Source: Ptiloglossa arizonensis
Lineage: Eukaryota > Arthropoda > Insecta > Hymenoptera > Colletidae
Reading direction: 5' to 3'
Length of the DNA: 64,000 nt
Assembly (NCBI RefSeq): GCF_051014685.1
Contig: NC_135055.1
Span: forward strand, 23,395,501 to 23,459,500
Part shown: piece after piece, positions 44,551-58,700 of the stretch
Numbering within the stretch: the first letter of the stretch is position 1
Layout of the letters: every line of letters begins with the position of its first letter
Notes under the pieces: generated by a model
Databases searched by the model: none
What the model was told of the DNA's origin: nothing
What the model saw: only the letters and a program-made list of their open reading frames with translations
Translations under genes and position numbers: made by a program

Positions 44551-45724
44551 ACGTTGTACGATGATCGTCCTTTCACGTGTTAATGTTGCGCACGAATAAC
44601 AAACTCGTATCGTTCACGCGATCTTTTTATTACTCACAGATCGATCGCGCAAGATCGCAAAGAAGCGTTCCGCTATATATTACATTGCATCTTATAAATG
44701 TTACGCTTAATGTACGAGTGGACACGCAAACACAGAAAGAGCAGAACTCGGTCGCGCTTTGTACGACGCAGGTACAAAAATAAATACAATTTCAACGAAA
44801 GCTCGCGTACATTCGCGAGCAAACGTTTTTTGAACGTCGATTTAATTCCGGTCGACCGAAGAGGATGTATTCTTCCAACATCGATCGATTCAAAACGAAA
44901 TAAATTTGTACTTAATTTGTAACTTCCTTTTAGCGAGACACGAACAACACAAGCTTTTCAATATTGTTTATGAGATTCGTACGTAATCTGCACGAAACGA
45001 AGTAGCAACCCCAGTGAGTTTAATTTGCGTTTCAATCAGAATTTTCGTTTTTGGAAGACGGAAATATTTTCTATTAAGTACTTCCAGCTTCTGGGAACGT
45101 AAAGTGAAATGAAACTTGAACACCATTGAGACCGTAGGGTGGCAACTCACTTTGAAAGAACTCCTTGTTGGACCGCTTCTGCATGTTTTAGTTCATATAG
45201 TTGTAGATTCTTTCGAACAGGTTGCTTATCAACTTCTTGGTAGCAGCCAAGTAAGCGTCAAACTCTATTCGCTGAAAATTGGTGATCACGAGCTACTTGT
45301 CGCAATAAATAAATAATTGCACTAAAAGCACTACATTATGATACCAAATTGAATCTCCACAGAATATTTCGGTGCCTCTGGTCAACAGGACGTTTTCTTA
45401 CATCGGTTATTCTCTATAAATATATTATTATTACTATCGTATCGTATTTGGTTTTACGAAATTCTTGAACATCGATCGCCGGTAGATGAAACGCGTGGTT
45501 CGAGAAAAGAATCGTTGACCATGGGTACAGAACTTTGCTCAGGCTCGCGTTTCCTTTTAGCTTCGAACCAAAATTATATCACGATCGTAAATCGATTTCT
45601 GCGCCAATTTCACGCCGTAAATTATAAATACATTCGAGATTTCTCTTCCGAATACGAGACGAGAGTCGTCAAACGTTTCTGCACTCGAGGGGACTGAATT
45701 TCACACGTTTTCCGGTAGCGAGCA
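44551..45724. other. Convergent interval between GST C and the receptor gene
   Basis: This contains the GST C 3' UTR (AATAAA at 44779-44784 and another near 44897) and the presumed 3' UTR of the minus-strand receptor. No coding region is supported. The 66-codon + strand frame at 45116-45316 has no recognisable family. Confidence 0.5.
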
Positions 45725-48700
45725 TCAGGTGATCAAGTCGCAGTTCAATTTACCCATGTACTGCGCCAATTCCGTGCCAGTGAATTCGGTCTCGTCAAGA
45801 TTCTGCAAGCTGGAGTTGCCGATGATGTTCGCGTTCTCGTTGCTCGGACGGCTTTGAAATCGAGACGGCAGAGCGCTCGCGGTTTCCGGTTTCGATGACA
45901 GGCTAGTCGTGACTTTTGGTTGCTGTTGAAAGAGTCCTTTGGTCCCGAGCCTTAACTTTTCCACCAGTATCCCTGTTCGTGGGAAAGAAACACCTGAAAT
46001 TATCCTTCTAAAAATAGCGTTTCGTCACAGGGGAGTATAATTGAGGCGCGTGATTGGCATAAAATTTTCCGTACGATTCGTACGAGGAGAAAAGTAACCG
46101 TCGTTTGGGAACAAGGTAAAATGAATTTCGAAACGTTTAATAATTCATCGATGTAAAGGGGAAAATACCGAGAGTGACAGTTCTCGCTGAATTTTGAATC
46201 TTCAACAAGCACTCGTTGACGCAACCCGAGGCGACATTGTTGTTACCCTCGTTGAAGCTTTTGTCGATCGACGTCATCAAGGTGAGTTGGCTGGTGTTCG
46301 ATCCCTTGGATAAACTTGTCCCGTATTCCCGATTGTTGATACCGTTCACCTTCGAAACTGGTCGTTTACCTTGGTCTTTCTGTTCCGGTAATCCGTTCAG
46401 TTCGGTCGAGACCGTCGTTCGAGTCGTGTTCGACGGCCTTTGGTTGTCGTCACTGACGGAAATTGAGGGGGAATTCTGACGATCCGTCGCCTGCCTCGTC
46501 ACAGTTCTCGGATACCTCGAGAGGCTGCTGTAAGTCGGCTGTCGGGGGACCGACTTTCGGGAGGACCATTTCCATCCACAATGATTCGACAGCATCGACT
46601 GAAAGTAACCTTCGGTTAGTTCAATCTACTCTATCGAACACGATCGGGGTCTATTTCGTGTCTTTTGAAAATTTATTCGAAAGCCAGAGGTATCCGCGAC
46701 AGGTCCTCATTGGGGATTTTCAAGTAACAACTTACCTTGAAAGCTTCTCTGAATTTGTTGGACATGATGTTGTAGAGAAGCGGATTCACCGTCGTGGAGA
46801 GGTAATAAAACACCCCTGACATGTACGTGAGGATGGTATACACTATTACTAACGCGTATTTCGGTTCAGCCTTGGTACTCTGCGCATACACAGCCAATAG
46901 CCTTTGGGCATGAAACGGTGCCCAACAGATGAAAAACGCCACCACCACTGCAACTGTAACGATAAGATTCTCTGTTACCTGTTTCCGAGAGAAGCGCACG
47001 AACCGTCCGATCGAACCGGTGAGTAAATAAATCTGGAAATTCTGGAAATTGTAAACGAACAACGTGCAGCGAGCTGCATCGCCAGCGTTTCGGCTACCAA
47101 CGAACGTAGATTACCGACTTGGGTTCCGAACTTAGGTGTCAATTTAGATTTTTATAATTAAACGTTACCTGCGAACCAAAGTGGTAGATCGAGCGAATAG
47201 GTACTTAGATATCTACTTTTACGGTATGCACTTTTACTTTCTCGAGAGCGATGGATTTAGTCCGTAATGGACTACCAAGGCGTTCGGAAGATCTCGTTTT
47301 ATATCCGTGTAATCGGAATATCAATGAACCAGGAACTATTCGCGTTATCCGCATAACTGAATAAATACTGTACCTCAAGGTATTCGCTTATTATAAGCTG
47401 CACGCGAAAGGTATAATTTAAAAATAGAGTCTCTTGTTGCGCTCAATTTATCTTTCTACGTTTACGGTTGATTTCTACTAGTATTCAGACCGTTCAAAGT
47501 TCTCGAATCGATCGAGCGTAATGAACGAAGAGTGACGTAGAAATTCCTGGAAATGCGTGCGCGTGATGGAAAAATATCATTAAGGGAGTCCGAGTGACAA
47601 AGGAAAGGCCGACAGAGAAAAAAAAGAACGCCAGGAGAAACTGTTCTGCAGGAAAACCGAGAAGAAACATCCCACGCGAAAGGAAAGGTCGGTCTCGGGA
47701 GTCTAGTAATTTCTTTTTACGGACACCTAACCGAGAACTCGTCGACAAAACGACGATTATTCTCAATTTCGGTGTATTTTCGTTAGTCTTTCGTTTGAGT
47801 AACTATCGCTCTTTTCTCGTCGATACTTCTGTGAATTCGATACAAGTAAAAAAAAAGAGCAAAAAAAAAAAAATGATGTTTGAAAGCGTAAAGTCGATTT
47901 ATCGTCGGATCGTTAGCATCGTTCGCGTCTGTCCTTTGATACCATCGATTCTCGGGCCGGCTACTTTGCATCACGAAAACTAGCCATTCGTCACTTCCAA
48001 TCCTCTGTCCGGTGAAATATGATCGGATGTGGCGGTACAAAGTGTCTCGGAAACACGCGTTCGCTATAAATAATACCCGAGATCGCGATAAAATGTATCG
48101 CCGCAAAAATAATCCGTCGACAGGTTGTTGAATCCACGGTTCGTTCAGTGAACTCGTTTCCCGTTGATTCGTGACGGATTATTTTCTCTTTTTCGATGTA
48201 AAAATTGATACGAACTGGCATCAACTTCGACGATCGTGTATCCGAAACGTTGAAGAAGTGCTCGTAAAGGAAGGGCGACGCGTACACGCTCGATAAAGAA
48301 ACTTCCGTTCCGTATACGCGAGAGATTTATCGCGTGCTCGTTCACGTTTCAGTTCGCAACCTTTATTTTTCGTAATAGCCCGAGTTCGCTGCTCGTTCAC
48401 GTAGCAGCGGTAATTTTGTCGCGCGTCGCCCGAACGCGACGTTTCGTAATTAGCAGCAAAGTCGCTTCGTGACTGGGTTCCTGCGCGTGTTTTTGTATAC
48501 ACAAGTTTTTAAGATTTGCATCGTCGAAGAACTCGGGATCGTACGAGGACCGTATAAGGTCCGCGCGCGAGTATTTCTCGAAAATTTACACAAGAGTCGC
48601 TGGTCCAATTTGCTTCAACGATCAATTGTACCACGCGTAACAATGATCGGTCTTACGAACGAGCCAACGGAACCCGTGTATCTTTGAAGATGTATTCCAA

Positions 48701-51700
48701 GCGTATCGTTTTTCTTCGTCGTTAACTGTTCGCGATCGTGTTTATTTTCTCGGTAAATACTCGACAAGGGACGATTTATACAGTCGTGGCGAACTGTCCG
48801 CCGCAGCTGGAACGTTGAATGCAGTCGGCTCCGTTGCACGCCATGTGGGCGGTGAATCGCGCGAGTTTCGTATACGGTTGTTTCTCAAACGGATTGAAAT
48901 TGTTCGCGTGTTCGACCTACCGCTAGACAAGAGTATCGAGAAAATATACAATTCGTATTATGGACGATTCGTAGCACAAGCGATGTTCAAAGATGCGTTC
49001 ATCGGTGATTTGCACGCTTCGATGAAACGGAGATTCCGTCGTAAATTCCCGACGGTGTCCAAACGGACGTATTGCCACTGCAAAGAGAAACGAGAAACGT
49101 AAATATGTAATCGAGAATCGTAAGTTTCGGTCGAAAGTGTGGGGTAAATATTTTTCGCATCGAAGCAGAGATTTCGGTGGACTTTTACGTCGAATATTTT
49201 CACTCTCGCTTCGCGCGGGACAATCGCCGGTAATAATCGTAAAGGGCGATTTTTCATTTGGCTCGGTGGAAATTAAATCGACGTAAACAGTTTTGAAAAA
49301 TCCACCGATAACGGATACGATCTAGAGTGCGTCGTTACTCCCACGTCCGATAGCTGCCGCAAAAATAGTCGATATAACCCGCGGGTGACGTTGCTGCGCC
49401 ACGATTTCGCGGTAATATTTTACATTTTATGCCGGACGACACGCGAAAATCTATCCTGTGGCTGAATTCCCGGTGTGACGGGTGCAATTTTTGCCGTAGT
49501 TATCTCCTCGATGGCAAACAGCTATCAGGGATGAAGCTGATAAGTGACCCCGATCCACTCGTAAATTCGAGGCCGTGTATTACCAGGGATATTTCTGCTT
49601 TCTGGACCTCGTTCTTTTACGAACGTGGATTACGCTCGTACAATTTCGAAAGCGACGGATTCTACGAGCCACTCTGCATCGTATCGCCGTCGCGTACATC
49701 TCCGAAATTACCAAACACGAGTGTTTTTGAGAAGAATCAACGATCGGACTCGCTCCTCGGAACAACAGCTGTCCAGTGGCATCTATTTACAGCCACCTTT
49801 TGGCAGCCGCGGTTTGTATAACTTTTCGCAAAGCTGCGCGCGAATACGATCTATTTCCTGATCGATCTGCTTACGTAAACTGCGAAGGATCCAACGATCG
49901 TCGACGCTCGTTCGAGCGGAACCAGAACCGACGAGCGAAATATCATGGCAATTTGTGTATCGAAAACATCTTGCAAGCTCGAACCATACGCGCGTCGTTC
50001 GACTTCGGACGACGTTAACGGCTTGCTAATAGTCGCGGCTCGCATCGGGTCGGGCGTTTCGGTCGACCTTCGAAGGTCCGTGACTGAGCGAAAATTGCTC
50101 GACGATGTCCACGTTTCCCTTAATCCAAGTGACATCTCTCCGGCTGGTCATAGTACCTGCAATATCGGCCCGCAGGAGTCGGGCAGCATCGATTTAGAGC
50201 AGCCCAGGGAGAACGAAAGGACGGTCTCGGACTGACAATAAGGGGAATACGGTCCGGCGCGTAAGTAGAATATGGGCAACGTCCAGACATTTTGCCTTAC
50301 GAACACCGACTACAACGTCCGATCCAATACGCTCGGACGGGACGTTCCCTTTTCTCCTCAGAATACTCCACGAACGCAAAGATTTCACGAGAATCTACGT
50401 AACTCTCCGTTTTTCTTCGGACGATGCGTGGAACGATAAAAAAAAAACACGGTCTACGATGTTCGACCGAAATCGGTGACGGATCTCTTTGAAGAATTTA
50501 CGAGGCAACGTCACGCGAAATGTGCCACTTTAAAATAAAATCTGTCTTCGGCGCGACACGCGACGCGACGCGACGTTCGTCGATTGCTCGCGTCGCGTCT
50601 CGTAAATTCGTAACTATAAACAAGACGGTTCTCGCTGCGCGAACAGTTTACGAAGAAGACCGTTCTTCATCGAAATCATTGGACGCGCGAGGGTGGACGA
50701 CCACCGTTTCCGAACCAGGCCAACGTCGATCAAGGCCATTAAAGACGAAGGGTGGATTCGTAAGGTCGAAGGTAGCATATACGATTGAAGGGAATCGGCT
50801 AGACGCCCGATGGTTCGTTCGAACTACTCGCGGACTCTATATTTAAACGGCCTCGTAAATCAAGAGCGATAACACGATGGTCGAGCGTTTTTGAAACCAG
50901 GAAGATGGGTAGCGTACGACTACTCGTGGTCAGAAATAGACGCGTTCGGTTTGTCCTTCGAATTGAAATTTTTCGGCGAAATGTCAAGGAACGAAGGGTC
51001 GTACGGAAAGGGACGTTCCCAACGGGAGGAATTAATCGGTATATAGTACGTCCTGTGCATTGAATTGTCGCGGTCTACGAAACGTTTGCAGAAGGATTGG
51101 CCTTTGCTCGACGCGTCCATCGCGAGGACCTTTTTCGGATCGATCGCGTTCGGTTCTAAACTTTCGCAGCCGCTGCTACGGGGAAAATGAATTCGCTAAT
51201 TTTTCGGACACGCTTCCTAAATTTCGATAAAAGTAGCGGAGAAATGACACAAAGTCCTGGCACGTGACACGTGTTCAATGAAACGTGGCTCGTACGGAAC
51301 GAAATACGATACGGGACACGTTTGTCCCGCATCGGGGAGGTGAACCTGTTCGATGTTACACGCTCGTAGACGGTGCAAAAATAAATATACACCTCGTTTC
51401 GGTGTATCCGATGTACGATGTAAAAATTTAGTCGCACGCTACGGGAATCTGTTCGTTGTTCGCAAAAGCAAACGTTAAGACGCGTTGGCACGGTATATTT
51501 CAAAGGTACTCGGTCGCGCTCCGGTAACACAATAAAAAATAGACTTCCGTTAAAGTAAACACCGATTTTCCATTAAGATAGTTGGATTGTCAAAACACGA
51601 GGGGCCGCAAACAATTTCGATAATTCGGCCAAAAATTTATGGGCCAACGAGCCTCCGCGCGCCGAACTTTATTTTCGTCGTATTTTAAACTTTATACGCG

Positions 51701-54700
51701 AACCGAAAACGCCCACGCCACCTCGCAGGGGCTCGTCAACGCGAGTATGGCTTTCATTGCGATAAAAATATCACGATATTAAGACCCGGCGTCGCTTTCG
51801 TTCCCTCTTTTTACTTTAGGAATCCCGAAAGTACCGTAATCGCAGCGAGTCTACGGTAACGTCGACCGTCGGAGCTGGTTCGGATATTTTTCGAATCGTT
51901 CTCGCGAACAGCGAACGCATCGAACATAAATATCGCGAGAACATCGGTCGTTATTCGAGAATTCGCGCCGTTTCTTCCGGAGGAGGTATTTCCCGAATTT
52001 TTTCGGGGCGCGCGTGCACGCGGCCGCAACGAAGCTTCCGAAAGGTGGGCTCGTAAAATCGTACGACGTCGTGATTTCGGTTAGTTTATGGGGCCGTGTG
52101 GTCACGGCGTTCGCGTTCGGCCGTATCGACACGAGCGATATCGAAGCGAGCGAAACGATTCTCGACCACGCGAAATGGAACCGGTCGACGAATGCGTCTA
52201 CTTGGATGTACCGCGGCATTCGGCGGAGTTCGAGGAATTTCCCTCTTCGGGATAATTTTTCTCCGCGAACGAATTCCGCGAGACTCGATCGATATCGAGG
52301 TCACTGGATGCGATTAATATCGGCGACGAAACGATCGTTCGCTCCGTTAACGTTCTTTCCGTAAATGTCCAAGTTTCAAGATTTCCGATCCTCGCTGTAC
52401 GTTAATACCGATTTAATTCCACATCGATCGGTCTTTCGTCCGTCGACCGTGTTACGCAACTACCCAAAAGTGTCTCGCTTTTGTCTCGCGAAATCGATTT
52501 CGTCGACTGTACGCTCCGCGTTTATCGTTCCCGTCGATCCACGACGTTCAATATCGACGACGAACCGAGTTTCTTACCCAGTTAAACGTTATTGCGAGGC
52601 GCCAAAGAATCTCCAGACAATGTACCAATATTCCGATATTTTATTTATATTCGCGCTAGTTCGTCCCAACCGTATTTCATTGTTGTCGTCGCGAAGACGT
52701 TATCACCGATTAATCACGGCAGGACGTCGCGTTTCGTCTCCTTCCTTTCATCGCGTTGGTTGCTCCTTCGATAATAACAACAATTCGAGAAACAGAACGA
52801 GAGCACTTTGACGCGATAAATTTCTCGTTTACCTCGGAACACGTGCCACCGCTTGTAAAATAATATACATCGTTCGGTAATTTATCGCGAGAAGAACTAT
52901 TTTTACGACGTCGTAAAGCAACAAACCCCCATTCGCGTCGTACGAAATTATGTATTCGCCACCCTCTTCCCTTGACATTCTCAAAGTTGCTCGAAACTGG
53001 ACGATAAAGTCAAACGTACTCGTTCGACTCACCGAAAAGAATTTCGCGTGGATTTTTTCGTTGTTTCTTCGCTATCCTCCGCTAATCGACGATTCATCGG
53101 CGACCAATTAGCGCTCAGCGTCATCGAACCGGTTTCGAAGAGGCTCTTCCAGATGAATCGAGAGATCGGGAGACAGAATCTTTGTTAATTATTCGCGCGC
53201 GAAACGAACAGCGGATTCGTTCCGAATATTTTTCGTTCTCTTCTACTTGGCAAATATGTTTTATTTTCGTCCTTGGCTTTCAAGGATTCGTCGTTTCGCG
53301 CGGGTCTGGATTATCGAGCGATGCGGGCACGAATGAACAACGCGTTATCGCGTTCCGTATACAATGGGTACACGACTCGGGAAGAGAAGAGGATCGCGAC
53401 GAGCGGTACGGGAGAAAGAGGACGTTCGGGAGTCGTTTCGACAATGCCAGGGGACTGCTCCGCGAAATTTGAATTTCTTTTCTCGCGCGGGTTCGATCGA
53501 AAGGCGGATCCCGGCTCCTCCGGCGAGCCGATAAAGAATAGGATCGAAAGCGGTAGTTTCTCTCACCGAGCATGCGGATCACATTTTTCTGTCCGGCGCT
53601 CTTCCCTCGAACGCTATCGCAGTGATTCGATCCCGCCGGCAAGTGGTTCCTGTTGACAGCGGCGGTGAGCAGTCTCGATTTCCTCAGTTGGATCGCGATC
53701 AGGATGTACAGGACCGTGATGATCGTCATGGGGACGACGAAGAAGAGCATGGTCGATATCTCGAACGCGTGCTCGACGATGGTCCACTTCATCGAGCACC
53801 TCGCGCTGTCCAGGATCGCTGAACCGTTGCTGTATTCGTAAACGATGCCGAACTGTATCGCCTGGGGCACCGCCAGGCACAGCGCCAGCAGCCAAATCAC
53901 GACCACGAACTTTACCGCCCGTGACAACTTCGACATCGTGTGGGAGATGATAGGGTGACAGATCGCGACGTATCTGAAAGAAGTTTTCGAATTTCCTTCG
54001 AGTTGGACGAACCGATCGAAATCCGGCGAGAGAGGAAAAGCGAACGGATTCTCCTTTCGGGAGAAAGCTTCGTTTCGAGGCTTACGTTGCACACGGAACG
54101 ACAATTCCACGAATCTTGCGCAAGATCGATGCCGTGCTCTCGGGACTAAAAGGAACCGAGCGATGCGAGAGAGCACCAGCTTCGTTCGCGTCAAACGGGA
54201 AGGGTTACTTCCGACAGCTCTGGAAACCTACGCGCGACGAGGAGACCACGCGTAACCGTACACCTCTGTTGCTCGATGCTTTCGGACGAAAATATTTCGG
54301 TCTGTACTCGTCGAGACGCGGAAAAACGTTCGACTCCACCGACCGACCGACGCGACAGATTTTTCGTAGGATAATTTCCACGGGAGTTCGTGGATCGTAA
54401 ATCGCGTTGTATCCGATGCACGGATTTATCGTGCGATAAATCGTCGCATCTACGGGTCGCGGTAACCGTAACGATTTCTCGTTTCTCGGTCGTGGCTCGA
54501 ATCGCAACGAGAATCGCGCGGCACCGCCGTACGTACCGTGTTCAACGCGGCCGCGATGTACGACAAGTTGCCTTCTACGGCGAAGGAAAGACCCTCCTCG
54601 AGAGCGTACTCGATCGAAGTTCGCCAGGCTGCTCGACACCTTCGACCTTCCACTCGAAGTACCGTTTCGAGCATCGTTTCTATCTCTCCTCGACGATGCG

Positions 54701-55512
54701 ATCCCGCTCGAAGAAGATCGAACGGGAGACGACCGAATTATCCTCGAAGGGATCGATTCGCGAACGCGAGCTTATTTTTCCGAGAGAAATCAGTCCCTTC
54801 TACCGTAGATTGCAAACTCTCCGCGTGGGAATTGCCGTTATACGAGGATAATCGGATAGCTATCATCGATCAGACGCGACGGTTTCGAGAGAGGAACGCG
54901 GGCTTGGAAAACAACCCGTCCCGTCCCGACGGTTCTCCCCTTTCGAACGTCCCGTGCCGTTCTCGAGATCCTCGGGAGCCATTACTCTCCGTCCAGGAAC
55001 CGCTCGGCGTTGTTCCGGTTACGGTAATTCAAAGTCGTTGGTACATACCTCTCGACGGTGAACGCGGTGATGGTCAGCACGGTGGCGTTCGCGGACGTCT
55101 CCGCGGCGAAGCTCTGAATAATGCAGAACGCCTCGCCGAACACGTACGGGAAATGGGACCATATGTAGTACATCTCCGGCGGCAGGCCCGATATCAGCAA
55201 CAGCAGATCGGAGACGGCCAGACTGAACAGGTAGTAATTGGTGGCGGTGTGCATGGACTTGTTACGCGCGATCACCACGCACGTGGACACGTTCCCGATC
55301 ACCCCGGTGAAGAAGATCACCGCGTAGACCACCGTGATCGGCAACACGATGTAGAGGGGGTCCCGTCGCGTCGAGGAGTCCTCCTGCTGCAGAAACGCGA
55401 CGATCGAGTGGTTCTCGAATTCGGCAACCGGTCGGTCGTGTCCCGCGAACGATGCTCCGGCGATCGTCGCTTCCAGGGTGTCTCTCGACCCGTTCGAGCC
55501 GCTCGAGATCAT
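45725..55512 (-). CDS. Pyrokinin/PBAN-family neuropeptide receptor (class A GPCR), five coding exons
   Basis: CDS exons (5' to 3'): 55512-55049, 53973-53567, 46953-46736, 46598-46169 and 45993-45725; phases agree (2, 1, 0, 1) and give 595 aa. Receptors of this family bind FXPRLa peptides at the plasma membrane and usually signal through Gq/Ca2+. Evidence: seven helices (about 55-81, 91-111, 130-152, 176-197, 226-249, 290-313, 324-351), MHTATNYYLFSLAVSDLLL in TM2, ERYVAICHP (DRY-type, 154-162), MSKLSRAVKF, CWAPFHAQRL in TM6 and NPLLYN in TM7. AETSANATVLTITAFTVERY matches moth PBAN receptors rather than CAPA receptors. N-terminal sequons are NGS (7-9) and NHS (34-36); Cys130 and Cys214 are the expected disulfide. 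The frame is open further upstream to about 55647 but has no ATG there, so the start is placed at 55512 (AAG ATG context). The tail of about 232 residues is long and rich in Ser, Thr and Asn. Intron 2 is 6.6 kb. Whether it is the PK1 or PK2 type is undecided. Confidence 0.92.
46954..53566 (-). other. Large intron 2 of the pyrokinin receptor gene
   Basis: Bounded by donor CTCG|GTGAGA (53566) and acceptor TTACAG (46954). It splits the third intracellular loop/TM6 border at the codon for Val290. No nested gene is supported on either strand; frames near 100-150 codons at 49.4-52.8 kb have no family motifs. An A-rich tract with two runs lies around 47848-47872. The size and the CpG-rich right two-thirds leave room for regulatory elements, but no specific one is identified. 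Confidence 0.7.
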
Positions 55513-55748
55513 CTTCGGGATCGGACTGCAACGGTGGCTCGAGGGCGAATCGCAACGAGGATCAACCGCGCTTGGATTTACAGCATCGTTAGTCCCTTCG
55601 CGTCGCGAGACGCTCGGTCCCTGGCCAGACCCGAAACTTATTCCCAACGGTCTGGAGTTCCTCGGCAGTTACGGACGAATTCGACGACCGTCATTTTCGA
55701 GGATACGACGAGTCGTCGACGACACTCGCGCGACGTTCCTCGCGTTCC

Positions 55749-55785
55749 CTCCTCCTCCGCCTCCTCCTCCTTCTCCTCCTCCTCG
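55749..55785. repeat. Imperfect (CTC)n / (GAG)n pyrimidine-purine tract
   Basis: An almost pure run of CCT/CTC triplets with a single G and a TTC interruption. On the receptor strand it is a GAG-rich purine tract about 240-270 bases before the ATG, so probably in the 5' UTR or promoter. Confidence 0.7.
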
Positions 55786-58700
55786 ACGATTCCGTCTATT
55801 CCGAGCAATTTGAGACGGCAGTCGCGCGCGGGTGGATCGATCGAACCTCGACCGCGCCGCGTCTTAGAACGCGAGACGTTACAAAGTAACCGGGCGATTC
55901 CTTCCTCGGGTGGTCCATCCGTCGGCGACGGTATCTCGGAACACCGACGATCTTCGCTAAACGATCCGCTCGTTCGGAAATCTCGAAATTAGTAGGAAAC
56001 ACCGAGGTGTCCGCGAACGATCGTGTCTTCGCCGGCGGGACGATCCTCTCCCGTGGGACGTATCAACGAAAGATCGTCGTTTCTTCGACCACGTTCGCGG
56101 TGCGACGCGATCCAACCACGAGGATGGATCTTCGAACCCTTTTCTCCTTCGGAGCGATCGATACGCACAAGTTTCGGTCGAATCGAACTATTCGCGTCCG
56201 GGTTCCTTTCTCGGATCGGTTGCACGATCGTGCGATCGTTGGACGATATTATTGTTATTCAATCCTCGTATTCGTTGCGCCAATTGATGCTCGACCAAGC
56301 TTTGGACAACCGTTCGGGATAATCGATTTATTATTATCGTTCCGTTTATTTATCGGATCGACTAATCGTTGTCCCGGGATATCGAATGGTACGCTCCGGC
56401 GCGGGACTCGATTTCTCGGTGTATCGCGCGAATCGAAAATTCAATTCGATCCCGCTTCGATCGAAATCGTTCTCCTTGGCGCACCCACGATCGACGAAAG
56501 GCAGCCGTCGATCGCCTCGCGTCGAGAGACGCCTCGGAACGTGTTGACGGGCTCCCGACGAGGGGCTCGATTAAGTCGATTAACTCCAATGTTGTCGCCG
56601 CAATTCGTCGTTTCGCTAATATCAACTTTTATCGTGTATCGCAACGAGCACGCCGTTCCGTTTATTCCATTTCGAGCCCGACCTTTGCCCTTCGCGCAGC
56701 AACGATTCGGTGTTGAATCCTCGACCCGAGCGCCGCATGACTTTCTTCGATTATTTATCGGGCTCGATCGCGAACGTATATTAAAACCGTCTGGAAAGTA
56801 ATCCGAACGCGCGTTTCGGCGGTTCTCCCCCGCGCGGTGGTTAATTTGTTGCTACAACTGCTTCTCCCGATACGGATATCGTATCAATTTGCGTCGTACG
56901 ACGCAACGACCGATTCCACTTTATTATTCGTATACGCGTCGATTCGGTTCCGAATAAAGTTCACGATCGTTCGTCCGGTCTGGGAGCCGGCCGCTCGACA
57001 TTTCGGAACGGAGTCTCAAATTCGCAAATTTTCCACACCGATCGATTCACCGTGTTCGTAAACGATCACTCGATTATCGTTACCTTGGTCGATGTTCCTT
57101 TCATCCGCGACGAGGATCCTTCGCGAGCACCCCGTTCAATCGTTGCCGCGCGTTTCCAAGGGTTCTCCGATCGTCCATCGAGTCCGAGTGTTTATCGTCA
57201 CTTTCGATGTTCTCTACCGGCCGATTCCCGTGATCTCGGTTCTCTTTCCCTCTGGAGACGATCGGGCCGTGGCAACGAACCTTCTTCGACGATCCATGAA
57301 ACAATCGACACTTTCGATCGCACCGTTCACGCGAATTTCTCGTCGAGTTGTTCGATTTATCCCGATAAGAGAGATATTCTTCTATCGACGGTCTCGATCG
57401 GCCGGTTCAGAAGCTCTTCTCGTTTACCGGTTCGATTCGTCCGCGATGTTCGAGTTTCGGAGTAAACGGTTTCCTTCTCCCACGGTCGACGCGATCAGCC
57501 CGTGGTTCGCTCGCGACTGAACATCCTTCGATGATCCATCGAACCGACTCGCCGGAGGAGCGAGCGCGTGCCCGTACGCTGCACGTTTGCGATTAATCGA
57601 CGCTGGAACGGGTCGCGGATTAATTCGCGCGCGTCACCGTATTCCCGGCGCTATTTCGAGGGCCGAGTCGGTTCGCGCGCGACCAAACCCTCGGATTTAT
57701 AGGTGTCGTCGTCGTCGATCGCGATGATTTCGTAATCAACGTTGTTTCGTGAACGTTAACACTTGTCGCTATTTCCGTCGCGTCTCCTCCAAACGAATCG
57801 GAACAACCGCGCGTCGCGTTATCGCGGCCACGTTGCCAACCGTGGCGTTAATTATCGCGATCGGTCGGGATCCGGGCCGGGTCGAACGGAACGCCGAAAA
57901 ACACTCGCTGACTCGAGAAAACCGTGGCTCGTGTCTATCGATGGATCGTCTCCACGGACGTTCCGGACCTCCGAGTTCAAGTTCCGGGAAACGGAGAACG
58001 GAGAAAGTACGTTTCACCTTAGGCGCGATTCGTGGCGCGCGACGAACGAAATGGAAACCGTATCGCGCGCGTACGAGCGGACCTCTGCCGAACGATACCC
58101 AGATCGCCCGGTACTTTCGGCAGAAAGGGAGAGACACTGTTCGCGAAACGTTTGAAGAAGCTGGAGCCGGCACGCGGTCGATCCGCGCGACGAAGCACCG
58201 TGCACGGTAATTTTCGAACGCGTTTCGCGCGAGACGATCTCGACCGCCGTCCACGAGAACCGAGCGCGTTGTGAGCGCGGAGGAGGACCGGAGCCGCGAA
58301 TTTGAAAGAACCATCGCCGCGTTAGCCAGTCCTCGCGACAAAACGCCGCCTTTTGCACCTGCGTCCTCGACCCCGGCCCTCCGCTCCGTTCGATAATCTT
58401 ACCGAGCCACGGAACCGAGTCCGAGAAGAACAATCCTCGTGAACGATCGCGATCGCCACTTCGCCTCTGCTCTCCCGATCTACCGGTGAAACCTTTACCC
58501 GGAATTCGTAATAAAATTTTTACGATCGAAATTTAGGATCGAGCACCGGAACGTTACTCTCTGGTCGATCTTGGCGCGCACGAGGTAGAACGTTTGGAAA
58601 ATTTCGCGAAAGCTGCTCGAAACCGTTATCCGAATTGTTTCGCGGTGAATTTTTTCCCTCGCGCGGGGAAAGGGTAAACGAAAACACCGAGAAAAGAACA

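Noticed and set aside
53280..54194. 304-codon minus-strand frame as one exon
   Set aside because: Only 53973-53567 is receptor coding; the frame runs through the donor at 53566 and upstream of the acceptor at 53974 into intron sequence that does not look like receptor.
55513..55647. N-terminal extension of the receptor by 45 residues
   Set aside because: The frame is open, but the apparent start at 55647 is TTG, and no ATG occurs before 55512.
54538..55992. 484-codon open frame on the + strand
   Set aside because: It is antisense to exon 1 of the receptor and shares its third-position CpG bias; the translation is Arg/Asp/His-rich without domains. The minus-strand GPCR explains the conservation of this stretch.
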